This document shows, piece after piece, positions 9,233 through 18,412 of a stretch of DNA of 64,000 bases (positions are counted from its first letter, which is position 1; each line of letters starts with the position of its first letter). The translations under genes were made by a program, and so were the position numbers. Under the pieces are notes generated by a model. It saw nothing but the letters and a program-made list of their open reading frames with translations, was not told the origin of the DNA and searched no databases. Source of the stretch: Fibrobacter sp. (GTDB taxonomy: Bacteria > Fibrobacterota > Fibrobacteria > Fibrobacterales > Fibrobacteraceae); the NCBI GenBank assembly GCA_017412605.1, contig JAFPWY010000013.1, positions 62,001 to 126,000 of the forward strand, in the 5' to 3' direction.

Positions 9233-9260
9233 AAAAAAGGCCGCGATTTAGTCGCGGCCT
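9233..9260 (-). terminator. terminator of pgi
   Basis: Read on the minus strand, AGGCCGCGA / TCGCGGCCT with a 5-base loop is followed by six T. It lies between the convergent genes and faces pgi. Confidence 0.85.
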
Positions 9261-9312
9261 CTCTCGTCTCTCGTCTGTAGCGCAGCCGGAGGCGAAGCGT
9301 TCTTTCGTCTAA

Positions 9313-10977
9313 CTATGCCTGGTGGGCCTTGAACCACTTGATGAGCCCATTGGTGGAGCTGTCGTGGTTCAGTTCGGCGTCGGCCTTGGCAAGTTCCGGA
9401 AGAATCTTCTTCGCGAGCTGCTTACCGAGTTCAACACCCCACTGGTCGTAGCTGTTGATGTTCCAGATAACGCCCTGTGTGAAGATCTTGTGTTCGTACA
9501 TGGCGATGAGGGCGCCGAGCGTTTCCGGAGAAACGTAGTCCATCATGATGGAGTTGGTCGGCTTGTTGCCTTCGAACACCTTGTGCGGGGCGAGGAATGC
9601 GATTTCTTCTTCGCTCTTGCCGTCCTTGCGGAGTTCTTCCTGGGCCTGGGCGAGCGTCTTGCCGTTCATCAAGGCTTCGGGCTGTGCAAAGAAGTTGGAA
9701 AGCAGCTTCTGGTGGTGATCGCCGACCTTGTTGTGGCTGTTGGCCGGGGCGATGAAGTCGCAAGGAATCATCTTGGTGCCCTGGTGGATCAGCTGGTAGA
9801 AGGCGTGCTGGCCGTTCGTACCCGGTTCGCCCCAGAGGATCGGACCCGTCTGGTAGTTCACGCGCTTAGAGTCACGGTCAACGGTCTTGCCGTTGGATTC
9901 CATGTCGGCCTGCTGGAAGTAGGCGGCCAGACGGTGCAGGTACTGGTCGTACGGGAGCATGGCGTAGCTGGAAGCGCCGAAGAAATTGTTGTACCACACG
10001 CCGATGAGGGCGAGGATGACAGGCATGTTCTTGTCTGCCGGGGCGGTCTTGAAATGCTGATCCATTTCGTAGGCGCCCTGGTGGAGCTTCATGTAGTTTT
10101 CAAAACCGATGCGGAGAGCGATCGAGAGGCCGATAGCAGACCACAGGGAGTAACGGCCACCCACCCAGTTCCAGAATTCGAACATGTTGGCGGTGTCGAT
10201 ACCGAAGGCCGCAACGGCTTCGGTGTTGGTGGAGAGGGCAACGAAGTGCTTCGCGATGGACTTCTCGTCGCCATTGAAAGCCTTGAGAACGGCGGCCTTG
10301 GCCGTTTCGGCGTTGGTCATGGTCTCGAGCGTCGTGAAGGTCTTGGAAGCAACGATGAAGAGCGTTTCTTCGATGTTCACCTTCTTGAGGGTTTCGGCCA
10401 TGTGGGTGCCGTCGATATTAGAAACAAAGTAAACTTCCGGAGAGGTCTCGCCGGCGATAGGCTTTTCGGCGTAGGGCTTCAGGGCTTCGGTCACCATCAC
10501 CGGACCGAGGTCGGAACCACCGATACCGATGTTCACAACGTACTTGATGGACTTGCCGGTGTGGCCCTTCCACTTGCCGCTGCGGACGAGGTGAGTGAAA
10601 TCTTCCATGTGCTTGAGAACTGCGCGGACTTCGGGCATCACGTCCTTGCCGTCGACGCAAATCGGGTCGCTGCCCTTGTAGCGGAGTGCAGTGTGGAGCA
10701 CGGCGCGCTTTTCGGTGGTGTTAATCTTTTCGCCAGCGAAGTACTTGGCGCGCATGTCATCGAAGTTCGCGGACTTGAGCAGGTCCTGGAGCTTCGCCAT
10801 GGTCTCGTCGGTGATGATGTTCTTGGAGTAGTCCAGGAAGAGTCCGCAGGCTTCCAGGCTGAACTTGCTGGCGCGGGCCGGGTCCTTAGCGAAGAGTTCC
10901 TTCATGTGCCAAGTCTTGGCGACTTCGGCGTGGGCCTCGAGGGCCTTCCATTCCGTAGAATCTGTCAGTTTCGACAT
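9313..10977 (-). CDS. pgi: glucose-6-phosphate isomerase
   Basis: A 554-residue cytosolic enzyme that interconverts glucose 6-phosphate and fructose 6-phosphate in glycolysis. It is full length for the large bacterial/eukaryotic type. Family signatures are all present: [16 protein letters not shown], the sugar-phosphate loop [50 protein letters not shown] with the catalytic Glu and His, and the C-terminal [11 protein letters not shown] with the catalytic Lys. AAGGA precedes ATG 10977, and TATATT about 40 bases upstream may be its -10 box. It stands alone with its own terminator. Codon use is strongly biased to C-ending codons, typical of a well-expressed gene. Confidence 0.98.
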   Translation of the reverse strand: MSKLTDSTEWKALEAHAEVAKTWHMKELFAKDPARASKFSLEACGLFLDYSKNIITDETMAKLQDLLKSANFDDMRAKYFAGEKINTTEKRAVLHTALRYKGSDPICVDGKDVMPEVRAVLKHMEDFTHLVRSGKWKGHTGKSIKYVVNIGIGGSDLGPVMVTEALKPYAEKPIAGETSPEVYFVSNIDGTHMAETLKKVNIEETLFIVASKTFTTLETMTNAETAKAAVLKAFNGDEKSIAKHFVALSTNTEAVAAFGIDTANMFEFWNWVGGRYSLWSAIGLSIALRIGFENYMKLHQGAYEMDQHFKTAPADKNMPVILALIGVWYNNFFGASSYAMLPYDQYLHRLAAYFQQADMESNGKTVDRDSKRVNYQTGPILWGEPGTNGQHAFYQLIHQGTKMIPCDFIAPANSHNKVGDHHQKLLSNFFAQPEALMNGKTLAQAQEELRKDGKSEEEIAFLAPHKVFEGNKPTNSIMMDYVSPETLGALIAMYEHKIFTQGVIWNINSYDQWGVELGKQLAKKILPELAKADAELNHDSSTNGLIKWFKAHQA

Positions 10978-11034
10978 AGATTAATCCTTTCCGCAAACGC
11001 GGTTCTTTGTTGCGGGGTAAATATAGAAAGTTGA

Positions 11035-11472
11035 TGGCTGGGAGGACAGGTCAAGTGCCTTTGAATGCTTTGTAAATGCTTTTAGAATGGAGACTACCGA
11101 CGTGCGGACGCTTGATAGGTGTATACCTGCTTCCGACCGGTTGTCGTGGAGGTCTCTTTGTCTTGTTGTGGAAAGGGGGGGGGCATTTTAATTATAAGAG
11201 GGGGGTGTAAGCAAAAATTCGATGTGGAAATTTGGGGAAGGGTGAATTTTTTTAGGTTGATTTAAAGTTTGTTCAAAAAAAACTTTATGTTGTTTGAAAT
11301 ACAATGTAATATGCTGTATAGACGTTATGTATCGTGCGTAAGTCGGTTGTGAATTTTCTTTTGTTTGTAATTATTTTTTAACTTACGAATAGTTTACGTA
11401 AATGTTATTTTGGAAATAACGAATAAATTCACAAACCAAACAACCCCCATACCATACCAAGGAGTTAAAAAT
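11035..11472. other. AT-rich intergenic region with G9 tract and palindromes
   Basis: No reading frame is convincing in these 440 bases. It contains a run of nine G (11175-11183), a run of six G about 20 bases later, and a perfect hairpin GTTATTT-TGG-AAATAAC at 11404-11420, 53 bases before the next start. It is the only available promoter region for the tandem unknown genes. Confidence 0.6.
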
Positions 11473-13590
11473 ATGCCTGAAAATTTACAGACAGAACAGA
11501 TAAAGAACATGCAACTGCAGTTTGCTCAAAAGGTTTTTGATGAAATTAGCAAGGTTGTAACGACCAATGAACAGGAAAAACTTTGCATGCTGCTTCCGGG
11601 TATTACCCTTACAAAAAGCGATTATGAATACGATGTAAAAAATGATGTGAAAAGTACTGTTGTAGAAGCGAATGAGTCGAAGCTTGCGAATAAGCTGTTT
11701 AATCCGTATTCGCTGGTGGCTGCTGACAATGGAACGACTCTGCCCAATCAGTACCTGTCGGCTCTCAATTTGTTGACGCCGAAACTTAACGCTTTCATTG
11801 CAAAGTCCAAGAATAAACTCCGCGAATTGCTTATGAAGCGTTATCCCTTTACTTTTGAAAATGCGGATGGCTCCACGGAATATAGAGAAGACTGTACCTT
11901 CCAGGATGTGTATTTCTACTTGTACACAGATTATCTGAATGCAGCGAAGGAATGGGCTGATGAACAGGCGCGTGAGAAGATTAATAGGCCAAATACATCG
12001 GATTATCTCAAGTGGTATCAGGATGTCGCGGATGTCCGCTTCAATATCATTAACCAGAAACGTGCAAAAATTCTTGCCATCTTCTCGCCGAACGATATGA
12101 AAATCTTGGAAGGCGTTCTTGATAGTGGCAGTGGTGCCGAACTTCAGGAAGCCCGTCAGTTGCTCAATAACTTGAGAAAGTTTAATCCGGATGGCGGGTA
12201 TACTTATCCGGTTAAATTCTATCCCTCGGATTGGTTCGATTACTTAGGAACTTCGTTTACTCCTGTTGATTTGCTCCATGATCCAATTAAGCTTTCGGAT
12301 AAATTAGAATTGCTTTATACTAGGCGAAATTCGCTTATTTCTAAAATTGAAAGCCTTGCAAGCATATCGCCTAATTTGAACGAAGTGAAGTCAGCTGCGG
12401 CAGCGGCTAGAGCTGCTGATGCAGCCTACGATGCCGCGTTTAGTAATCTCGCTTTTACAGGGGAGAAAGCTTTCTTTAGTTTTGCAAAGAATGTGGTGAA
12501 ATCTATATGCTATGCAACCGTAAGTACCCAATTACTTCGGAATTGTGGTATCCCGTATTTTGAGAGCTTTGGTGATGCCGCGTTGGCGACGATGATTGTT
12601 GATGCCATTAGTGATAATATGGTTAGTGGCGCAAGTCAGCTAAAAGATGCGGAAGATTCCTTAAAGGCTGCAGCGACGAACTGTGTCAATAAATGGGGCA
12701 CGTACGGTGATTTGGCAAATCGGGCACAATTGAAAGATTCTATCCAGATGTTGAAAGATCAGTTGATTGAAATTAATGATCAAATTGATAACCTTTCAAA
12801 TGATATGTGTCTTGCCGTTTCAAGGAATTCTTCTACAGATTCTGCTGAACCTCCTTCGACTCCCAAGGGCTTTACGCAGGTGCTGATATCGCATAAAAAT
12901 AATTATAGTACATTGTCTACGAGTTCTCATGTTGATGTAACTAGGGAAAGTACAACTGCCGGCGCTTGGATTTTCAAATATAATTCATCAAGTGTTGATG
13001 TTAACACGAGCTTTAACAGGGTCAATACAGCGGAAGGTACAACAATCGATATTGGCATGAATGTTGCAAAGGTGGCGATTGAACGTCAGTGGTTCAATCC
13101 TGGTGTGTTCCGCTTGACAAAGAACATGTACAATCTTGTGGATGACAAAATCAAGGTGTCCCTTGGACCGGATGGTTTCAAGAACGAGAATCTGAAAAAT
13201 ATGTCGGAATGCGTTCTGCCATGTTTCCCGACAGCGATGCTAGTCGCTCGCGATGTCACCATTAAGATTACGGCTTCGGAAAGCTATGATACGCAGGATC
13301 TTACGTATGCATATTCTGAATCGACAACCACTCATTCCTACGTATTCTATCATAGTTCGGAGACGACTCAGTCGACAGACCAGACGAATAATAGTACGTC
13401 CTACTTCGATGGCAGGACGATTACGCTGAAGTTTGCGGAACCGCAGGTCATAGGATTCTATCTCCAGGCTGTTGCTGAGGATGGTAGTACTGCTTATAAG
13501 GATGGTGCTGAAGATTACATGACCATCACGAAGTTCGTTGAGACGTACAAGAATCTTCTTGACGAATACATCCAGATGAACAAGAAGTAA
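11473..13590 (+). CDS. large protein of unrecognised family, copy 1
   Basis: A 705-residue protein with no signal peptide and no clear membrane span, so probably cytosolic or exported by an unusual route. AAGGAG 8 bases before ATG 11473 fixes the start; the frame extends upstream without an SD. Visible blocks shared with its neighbour are LPGITLTKSDYEY, VVEANESKLANKLF, FSPNDMKILEGVLDSGSGAELQEAR, GGYTYPVKFYPSDWF, then a middle helical region (Ala-rich, ~300-420), PKGFTQVLI, MNVAKVAIERQWFNPGVF, TAMLVARDVTIKI and DGRTITLKF. The C-terminal third is strand-rich. I do not know the family and give no function. The coding region is AT-richer than pgi and dxs, compatible with horizontal gain. It pairs with the paralog at 13697. 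Confidence 0.75.
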   Translation: MPENLQTEQIKNMQLQFAQKVFDEISKVVTTNEQEKLCMLLPGITLTKSDYEYDVKNDVKSTVVEANESKLANKLFNPYSLVAADNGTTLPNQYLSALNLLTPKLNAFIAKSKNKLRELLMKRYPFTFENADGSTEYREDCTFQDVYFYLYTDYLNAAKEWADEQAREKINRPNTSDYLKWYQDVADVRFNIINQKRAKILAIFSPNDMKILEGVLDSGSGAELQEARQLLNNLRKFNPDGGYTYPVKFYPSDWFDYLGTSFTPVDLLHDPIKLSDKLELLYTRRNSLISKIESLASISPNLNEVKSAAAAARAADAAYDAAFSNLAFTGEKAFFSFAKNVVKSICYATVSTQLLRNCGIPYFESFGDAALATMIVDAISDNMVSGASQLKDAEDSLKAAATNCVNKWGTYGDLANRAQLKDSIQMLKDQLIEINDQIDNLSNDMCLAVSRNSSTDSAEPPSTPKGFTQVLISHKNNYSTLSTSSHVDVTRESTTAGAWIFKYNSSSVDVNTSFNRVNTAEGTTIDIGMNVAKVAIERQWFNPGVFRLTKNMYNLVDDKIKVSLGPDGFKNENLKNMSECVLPCFPTAMLVARDVTIKITASESYDTQDLTYAYSESTTTHSYVFYHSSETTQSTDQTNNSTSYFDGRTITLKFAEPQVIGFYLQAVAEDGSTAYKDGAEDYMTITKFVETYKNLLDEYIQMNKK

Positions 13591-13630
13591 TCAAGGAAAA
13601 TCACCACTATGGAGATTTTCTGATATGAAA

Positions 13631-13668
13631 AAGGGGAATTCGTGGAATGGATTTCACGAGTTCCCCTT
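13631..13668 (+). terminator. hairpin between the paralogous pair
   Basis: AAGGGGAATTCGTG / CACGAGTTCCCCTT forms a 14-bp stem with one G-T pair and a 10-base loop, followed by a T-rich stretch (TTTTCTTTAAATTGGTTTTT). A smaller hairpin (GAAAATC/GATTTTC) lies just before it. It may terminate copy 1 or set the ratio between the two proteins. Confidence 0.55.
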
Positions 13669-13696
13669 TACATGTTTTCTTTAAATTGGTTTTTAT

Positions 13697-15892
13697 ATGG
13701 CAAGCAATAATCAAAATTTTGCAGATACGATTTATAATGGGATAAGCAGTGCTCTCGGTGGTACAAATCCCAATCAGTACCTGACGCTGATGCTTCCGGG
13801 TACGATTCTGAACGAGAATGACTTTACCTACAATTACGATGGTAAGGAAGCCAAGACGGCAATTGTCGAGGCGAACGAGTCTCGGCTGGCGAACAAGATG
13901 TTTGATCCGTGTAAAATGACGGCCACCGACAACGGATTTTCTTTGCCTTACCAATATAAGATGGCCCTAGATTCGCTTTCTCCGAAAATCAACAAGGCCT
14001 TGGGAGATTACAAGAACAGACTGAGGCAAATGCTCATAAGCGAATATCCCTACGATTTCGGAGACGGTTCAGATAAGGTCTATACGCTCCAAGAAGTGTA
14101 TTTCCGGCTGTACGATGAATATATCGAAGAAATGCACCGCTGGAACGATATCCAGCAGCAAAAGAAAGATGAGCTGAGAAAACAGTTCGAGATTAATGCC
14201 GACTACGAGCAGGCCTATTTGGAATGGTTCGAGAACAATGCGGATTTGTACCTGAACGAGATTAATGAAAAACGTGCGAAGGTCCTTTCGGTGTTTTCTC
14301 CGAACGACATGAAGATTCTCGAAGGTGTCCTGGATAGTGGCTGCGGCGCTGAACTTCAGGAAGCTAGGCAGACGCTGAACAACGTCCGCAAGCTGACGCC
14401 GGAGGGCGGCTATGTTTATCCGGTCCGCTTTGTCCCTCCCGACTGGTTCAAGCAAATCGGTTCCTCGTTTACTTCTGCAGATTTTATGGAAAGCCCGGAA
14501 ACCCTTTCCGAACGATTGCAGATGCTTTCGGCCCGAAGAATGGAACTTTACACCTTCGTGCAGAATGTTGCAGAACTAATGCAGGATGAGAATGTAAAGA
14601 ATGCATTGAACAGGGTGAAAGACATCAAGAGAGCCATTGACACTTCCCGCTCGGCGATTGTAAGGAATCACGGAACGACGATATCCAATGTCCTTTATTC
14701 AGCGGTTAATCTAAAGTCCAGTCTAGGGAATAATGATAGGGTGTTTAATACCCTTATAAAGACTTATAGGCGAGAGGCTCTTTCTTCCGCAAGAGTTGTG
14801 GCTGTTAAACGTCGCCTTCAAAGAGAAGCCGAACTGCAGGATAAGTATATCAACTTCTTAAGCGTTTTGGTAAGCGTTGTTAAGGAAGCGAATAAATCGG
14901 AAAGCTGTGAAAAGATAGTTATGCCGGTCATCAACCAGCTGGATGATATCAATGCAAAGATTGCTGATGTGCAGAACCAGCTGACGATATCGTCTGGTTT
15001 CTTCAGTGCCGACAGCAAGTCCACCAAGCTGAAGAGCTCGGATTCGACGGCCGTTGTCCCGAAGGGCTTTACTCAGGTTGTTATTCATTCCAATTTCACT
15101 GAATTGAAAAACAAGAGTGAGCAGTTTAGCTCGACGAGCGAATATACCCAGGGGTATAACTTCCTGTTCCTCGGGAAGCGGCAGAGCATGGAATCTTCCT
15201 CTACGTCGACGCTTGATAGCCTGATGAACTCGAATTGCAATGTGACCATTGAGATGAATGTCGCAAAGGTGGGCATTGAACGCGATTGGTTCAATCCGGG
15301 AGTATTTGCCCTGACCAAGGACATGCTTAAAATGGGCAGCGAGAAAATATCTCCTGAAAAGGATTATGACAGCATGACGGATAGTCGACTGAATGCGATG
15401 CAGAAATGCGTATTCCCGTCTTATCCGGTGGCTATGCTCATCGCGCGAGATATAAAGATTTCATTCGAGTTTAATTCCAATCAGAAGGTCTCGACCTATT
15501 ACAAGGATTTTGAAAGGCACGCCAGATATGGGGGAAACTTCTTTATCTTTGGTGGTAGCTCGAGCAATTCTTCGTTTGCGACGTCCAGGGTACATTCTTC
15601 CATTACGGATGACAGGACAATCACGCTGAAGTTTGATTCGACGCAGTTGCTGGGCTACTATATGGAAGCGACCCGTCCTGATAAGAGTGTCCAATTCGAC
15701 GCGTTGAGCAAAGATCAACGCGAATCGATCGAGTACTCGTCCATTTCCGACTTTGTCAGTACGTACAAGCGGATTTTGGATTCTATCAAGCAAACATCCC
15801 AGGCGGAACCGTCTCCCGAGCCGTCTCCCGAACCGTCAAAGCCGTCGGTGTCACCTGAGGTCCCGCCGGTGAACTACGGAGAAGAACAGTAG
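13697..15892 (+). CDS. large protein of unrecognised family, copy 2
   Basis: A 731-residue paralog of the preceding gene product, colinear over the whole length. Shared blocks: LPGTILNENDFTY, VEANESRLANKMF, FSPNDMKILEGVLDSGCGAELQEAR, GGYVYPVRFVPPDWF, PKGFTQVVI, MNVAKVGIERDWFNPGVF, AMLIARDIKISF and DDRTITLKF. The middle region has diverged most. It differs at the end by a Pro/Glu/Ser tail (PSPEPSPEPSKPS) of about 30 residues, which looks like a flexible linker. No SD is obvious before ATG 13697, so translation may depend on coupling or an unseen signal. Two diverged copies kept side by side suggest a hetero-oligomer or two variants of one activity; that is inference. Confidence 0.75.
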   Translation: MASNNQNFADTIYNGISSALGGTNPNQYLTLMLPGTILNENDFTYNYDGKEAKTAIVEANESRLANKMFDPCKMTATDNGFSLPYQYKMALDSLSPKINKALGDYKNRLRQMLISEYPYDFGDGSDKVYTLQEVYFRLYDEYIEEMHRWNDIQQQKKDELRKQFEINADYEQAYLEWFENNADLYLNEINEKRAKVLSVFSPNDMKILEGVLDSGCGAELQEARQTLNNVRKLTPEGGYVYPVRFVPPDWFKQIGSSFTSADFMESPETLSERLQMLSARRMELYTFVQNVAELMQDENVKNALNRVKDIKRAIDTSRSAIVRNHGTTISNVLYSAVNLKSSLGNNDRVFNTLIKTYRREALSSARVVAVKRRLQREAELQDKYINFLSVLVSVVKEANKSESCEKIVMPVINQLDDINAKIADVQNQLTISSGFFSADSKSTKLKSSDSTAVVPKGFTQVVIHSNFTELKNKSEQFSSTSEYTQGYNFLFLGKRQSMESSSTSTLDSLMNSNCNVTIEMNVAKVGIERDWFNPGVFALTKDMLKMGSEKISPEKDYDSMTDSRLNAMQKCVFPSYPVAMLIARDIKISFEFNSNQKVSTYYKDFERHARYGGNFFIFGGSSSNSSFATSRVHSSITDDRTITLKFDSTQLLGYYMEATRPDKSVQFDALSKDQRESIEYSSISDFVSTYKRILDSIKQTSQAEPSPEPSPEPSKPSVSPEVPPVNYGEEQ

Positions 15893-15992
15893 TTTACGGG
15901 AAGAACCAAAAATGACGGGTTTGATTGTCCTGATATAAATATCAGGTTGTATATTTGTATTGAACAATCAACCACCCCGAAGGCGGTTCCCT

Positions 15993-17747
15993 ATGCTGAT
16001 GGAAAAGATTGCGTCCCCTGCCGACGTCAAGAAAATGGACTCCGAAACCCTCAAGGCGCTGGCGGGCGAAATCCGCACGGCGCTCTTGAACAAAATTTCA
16101 AAATGTGGCGGTCACCTGGCGCCGAATCTCGGGTTCGTGGAAGCGACCATCGCGCTGCACTATGTCTTTGAATCCCCCAAGGACAAGATTGTCTACGATG
16201 TGTCGCACCAGAGCTACACGCACAAGATTCTGACCGGTCGCGCCGAGGCGTTCCTGAATCCGGAAAAGTACTGGAGCGTCACGGGCTACACCGAACCTTG
16301 CGAAAGCGAGCACGACCACTTTATGATAGGCCATACTTCGACCTCGGTGAGCTTGGCACTCGGGCTTGCAACCGCCCGCGACATCCAGGGCGAAAAGGGC
16401 AACGTAATTGCCGTCATTGGCGACGGTTCCTTGAGTGGCGGCGAAGCGTTCGAAGGGCTTGACAATGCGGGCGAATACGCAACAAACTTCATCGTGGTGG
16501 TGAATGACAACGAGATGTCCATTGCCGAGAACCACGGCGGCCTTTACGCGAGCCTCGCGGAACTCCGCGCCACGCAGGGCAAGAGTGAAAACAACTATTT
16601 CAAGAGCCTCGGGTTTGACTACCTCTACGTGGAACAGGGCAACGACATCGAAGCGCTCATCGCTGCGTTCAAGCAGGTCAAGGATTCCAATAAACCCGTG
16701 GTAGTGCATATCCACACGCTCAAGGGCAAAGGTTACAGCTTTGCAGAAAACGCGAAGGAAGGTTTCCACTGGGCGGCCCCCTTCGACATCCCGACCGGCG
16801 TGGTAAATTGGGGCAACGGCGAATCGTACGGCGCAATCCTCGGCGACTACCTGATGAAGAAAATCAAGGCCGACCCGAAAGTCGTCGTAATCCATTCCGC
16901 GGTGCCCGCAGGCATCGGGTTCTTTGCCGAGCAGCGTAAAGCGGCGGGCAAGCAATTCATTGACGTGGGCATCGCCGAAGAGCACGCCGTCGCACTCGCG
17001 TCCGGCCTTGCAAAAGGTGGCGCAAAGCCCGTATACAGCACGCACAGCACGTTCATCCAGCGCACCTACGACCAGCTTTCGCAGGACCTGTGCGCGAACA
17101 ACAACCCGGCGACAATTCTCGTGACCATGTCGGGTGCCGACGGCATGAACGACACGACGCACCTCTGCATATTCGATATCCCGATGATGAGCAACATCCC
17201 GAACCTGGTATACCTCTGCCCGACTTGCGTGGAAGAGGCTATCGCCATGATGGATTATGCCATTGACCAGACGGAACACCCGATCGCTATCCGCATCCCG
17301 AATAGCGTGACGCACCGTCGCGTGGAATTCGACAAGGACTACTCCAAGCTGAACACGTACAAAGTCGACAAGCGCGGCAGTAAGGTGGCCCTGATCGGTC
17401 TCGGCAGCTATTATGCCCTCGCCGAAGAAACCGCAGCGGAACTTGCAAAGTCGGAAATTGACGCGACGATTGTCAACCCGCGATTTGCGACAGGTGTTGA
17501 TAACGAGGTGCTTGAAGGCCTGTGCGCCGACCACCAGGTAGTCGTGACACTCGAAAACGGCGTGATTGACGGTGGCTTTGGCGAGAAAATTGCCCGCTTC
17601 TACGGCTCCCGCGAAATGAAAGTTCTCGTAAAGGGCCTCAAGAAGGAATTCTACGACAAAGTGCCTTACGGCGAATTGACGGAAAGAAACCGCTTGACAC
17701 CGGCCCAGATTGCAGAAGACGTGAAGGCTATATTGACTTCACCTTGA
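15993..17747 (+). CDS. dxs: 1-deoxy-D-xylulose-5-phosphate synthase
   Basis: A 584-residue thiamine-diphosphate enzyme that joins pyruvate and glyceraldehyde 3-phosphate in the first step of the MEP isoprenoid pathway. Seen: GGHLAPNLGFVEATIALHYVF, VYDVSHQSYTHKILTGR, the TPP/Mg motif GDGSLSGGEAFEGLDNAG with its ND pair (VVNDNEMSI), the central catalytic region FIDVGIAEEHAVALASGLA, and the C-terminal transketolase domain. GAAGG 9 bases before ATG 15993 supports this start over the upstream TTG. It is a little shorter than the E. coli enzyme (620) and has SHQSY where most have GHQAY, so it may be one of the diverged DXS-like forms. Its 3' end overlaps the opposing lipoprotein gene by 20 bases. 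Confidence 0.88.
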   Translation: MLMEKIASPADVKKMDSETLKALAGEIRTALLNKISKCGGHLAPNLGFVEATIALHYVFESPKDKIVYDVSHQSYTHKILTGRAEAFLNPEKYWSVTGYTEPCESEHDHFMIGHTSTSVSLALGLATARDIQGEKGNVIAVIGDGSLSGGEAFEGLDNAGEYATNFIVVVNDNEMSIAENHGGLYASLAELRATQGKSENNYFKSLGFDYLYVEQGNDIEALIAAFKQVKDSNKPVVVHIHTLKGKGYSFAENAKEGFHWAAPFDIPTGVVNWGNGESYGAILGDYLMKKIKADPKVVVIHSAVPAGIGFFAEQRKAAGKQFIDVGIAEEHAVALASGLAKGGAKPVYSTHSTFIQRTYDQLSQDLCANNNPATILVTMSGADGMNDTTHLCIFDIPMMSNIPNLVYLCPTCVEEAIAMMDYAIDQTEHPIAIRIPNSVTHRRVEFDKDYSKLNTYKVDKRGSKVALIGLGSYYALAEETAAELAKSEIDATIVNPRFATGVDNEVLEGLCADHQVVVTLENGVIDGGFGEKIARFYGSREMKVLVKGLKKEFYDKVPYGELTERNRLTPAQIAEDVKAILTSP

Positions 17748-18336
17748 TGTTGCTCTGTTCGCGGATGCAGCGCACGGAGCGGAGCTCGCCCCTGCCCGCA
17801 GCGTCCATCACCGCGGCCTTTTTGCTGAACTCGAGCATCATGAATTCGGCACGCTCCAGCGGCGCGCTGGAGGCTGTCCAGAAGTGAGCGTAACCGCCGA
17901 TACCGTCGAAATCTCCGCCCGCCTTGCGGAAGCCAGCAGGCAGCGCCTTGAACCCGAACGCATCGGAACCATTCTTTTTCTTGTACCAGCCACGCTTTGA
18001 TTTGAGCGCCTCGCCAGCGACCTCGGCACCGCCCACGTTCGCGATGAGCCGTCCGAAATCCGCGCTGTTGGGCAAGCGCCAGCCCTCGGGGCAAAAACTC
18101 CGCGCCATTTCCCAGGTGTAAAGGCGCCCGAACTTGGAGCAGTTGCGTTTGTCGCCTTCCGGGCACACGCTTCCATCGATATCGAAATTCAGATTTTCGG
18201 CCATCCAGACGTCCGAGCCGATTTGCACGATGTCGTAGCTCTGCTCGTCGCGCGGGTCAGTGAACGAATCGGAACAGGCAACAAACATTGCCGACGCGAA
18301 AAAAAGCAGAAATGTGCGATAACACCGAAACTCCAT
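17728..18336 (-). CDS. FISUMP-domain lipoprotein
   Basis: A 202-residue lipoprotein: MEFRCYRTFLLFFASAMFVACSD gives a signal peptide with lipobox FVAC. The rest is one Fibrobacter major paralogous domain: YDIVQIGSDVWMAENLNFD, FGRLYTWEMA, FCPEGWRLPNSADF, AGEALKSKRGW, FGFKALPAGFR and the closing LRSVRCI. The function of this abundant Fibrobacter family is unknown; surface location is expected. AAGAGG before ATG 18336 chooses this start over ATG 18429. The last 20 bases overlap the 3' end of dxs on the opposite strand, so the two genes share their transcription ends. Confidence 0.85.
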   Translation of the reverse strand: MEFRCYRTFLLFFASAMFVACSDSFTDPRDEQSYDIVQIGSDVWMAENLNFDIDGSVCPEGDKRNCSKFGRLYTWEMARSFCPEGWRLPNSADFGRLIANVGGAEVAGEALKSKRGWYKKKNGSDAFGFKALPAGFRKAGGDFDGIGGYAHFWTASSAPLERAEFMMLEFSKKAAVMDAAGRGELRSVRCIREQSNIKVKSI

Positions 18337-18412
18337 CCTTGACCTCTTATGGAGAAAGATAATAAATAATATGGTGGGTGTCTGGACTGGATTGCGGCGG
18401 AGGGGGCTAAAT

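Noticed and set aside
9322-11034. 570-residue frame on the plus strand
   Set aside because: It lies wholly antisense to pgi, which has all its motifs; the frame is a by-product of strong codon bias.
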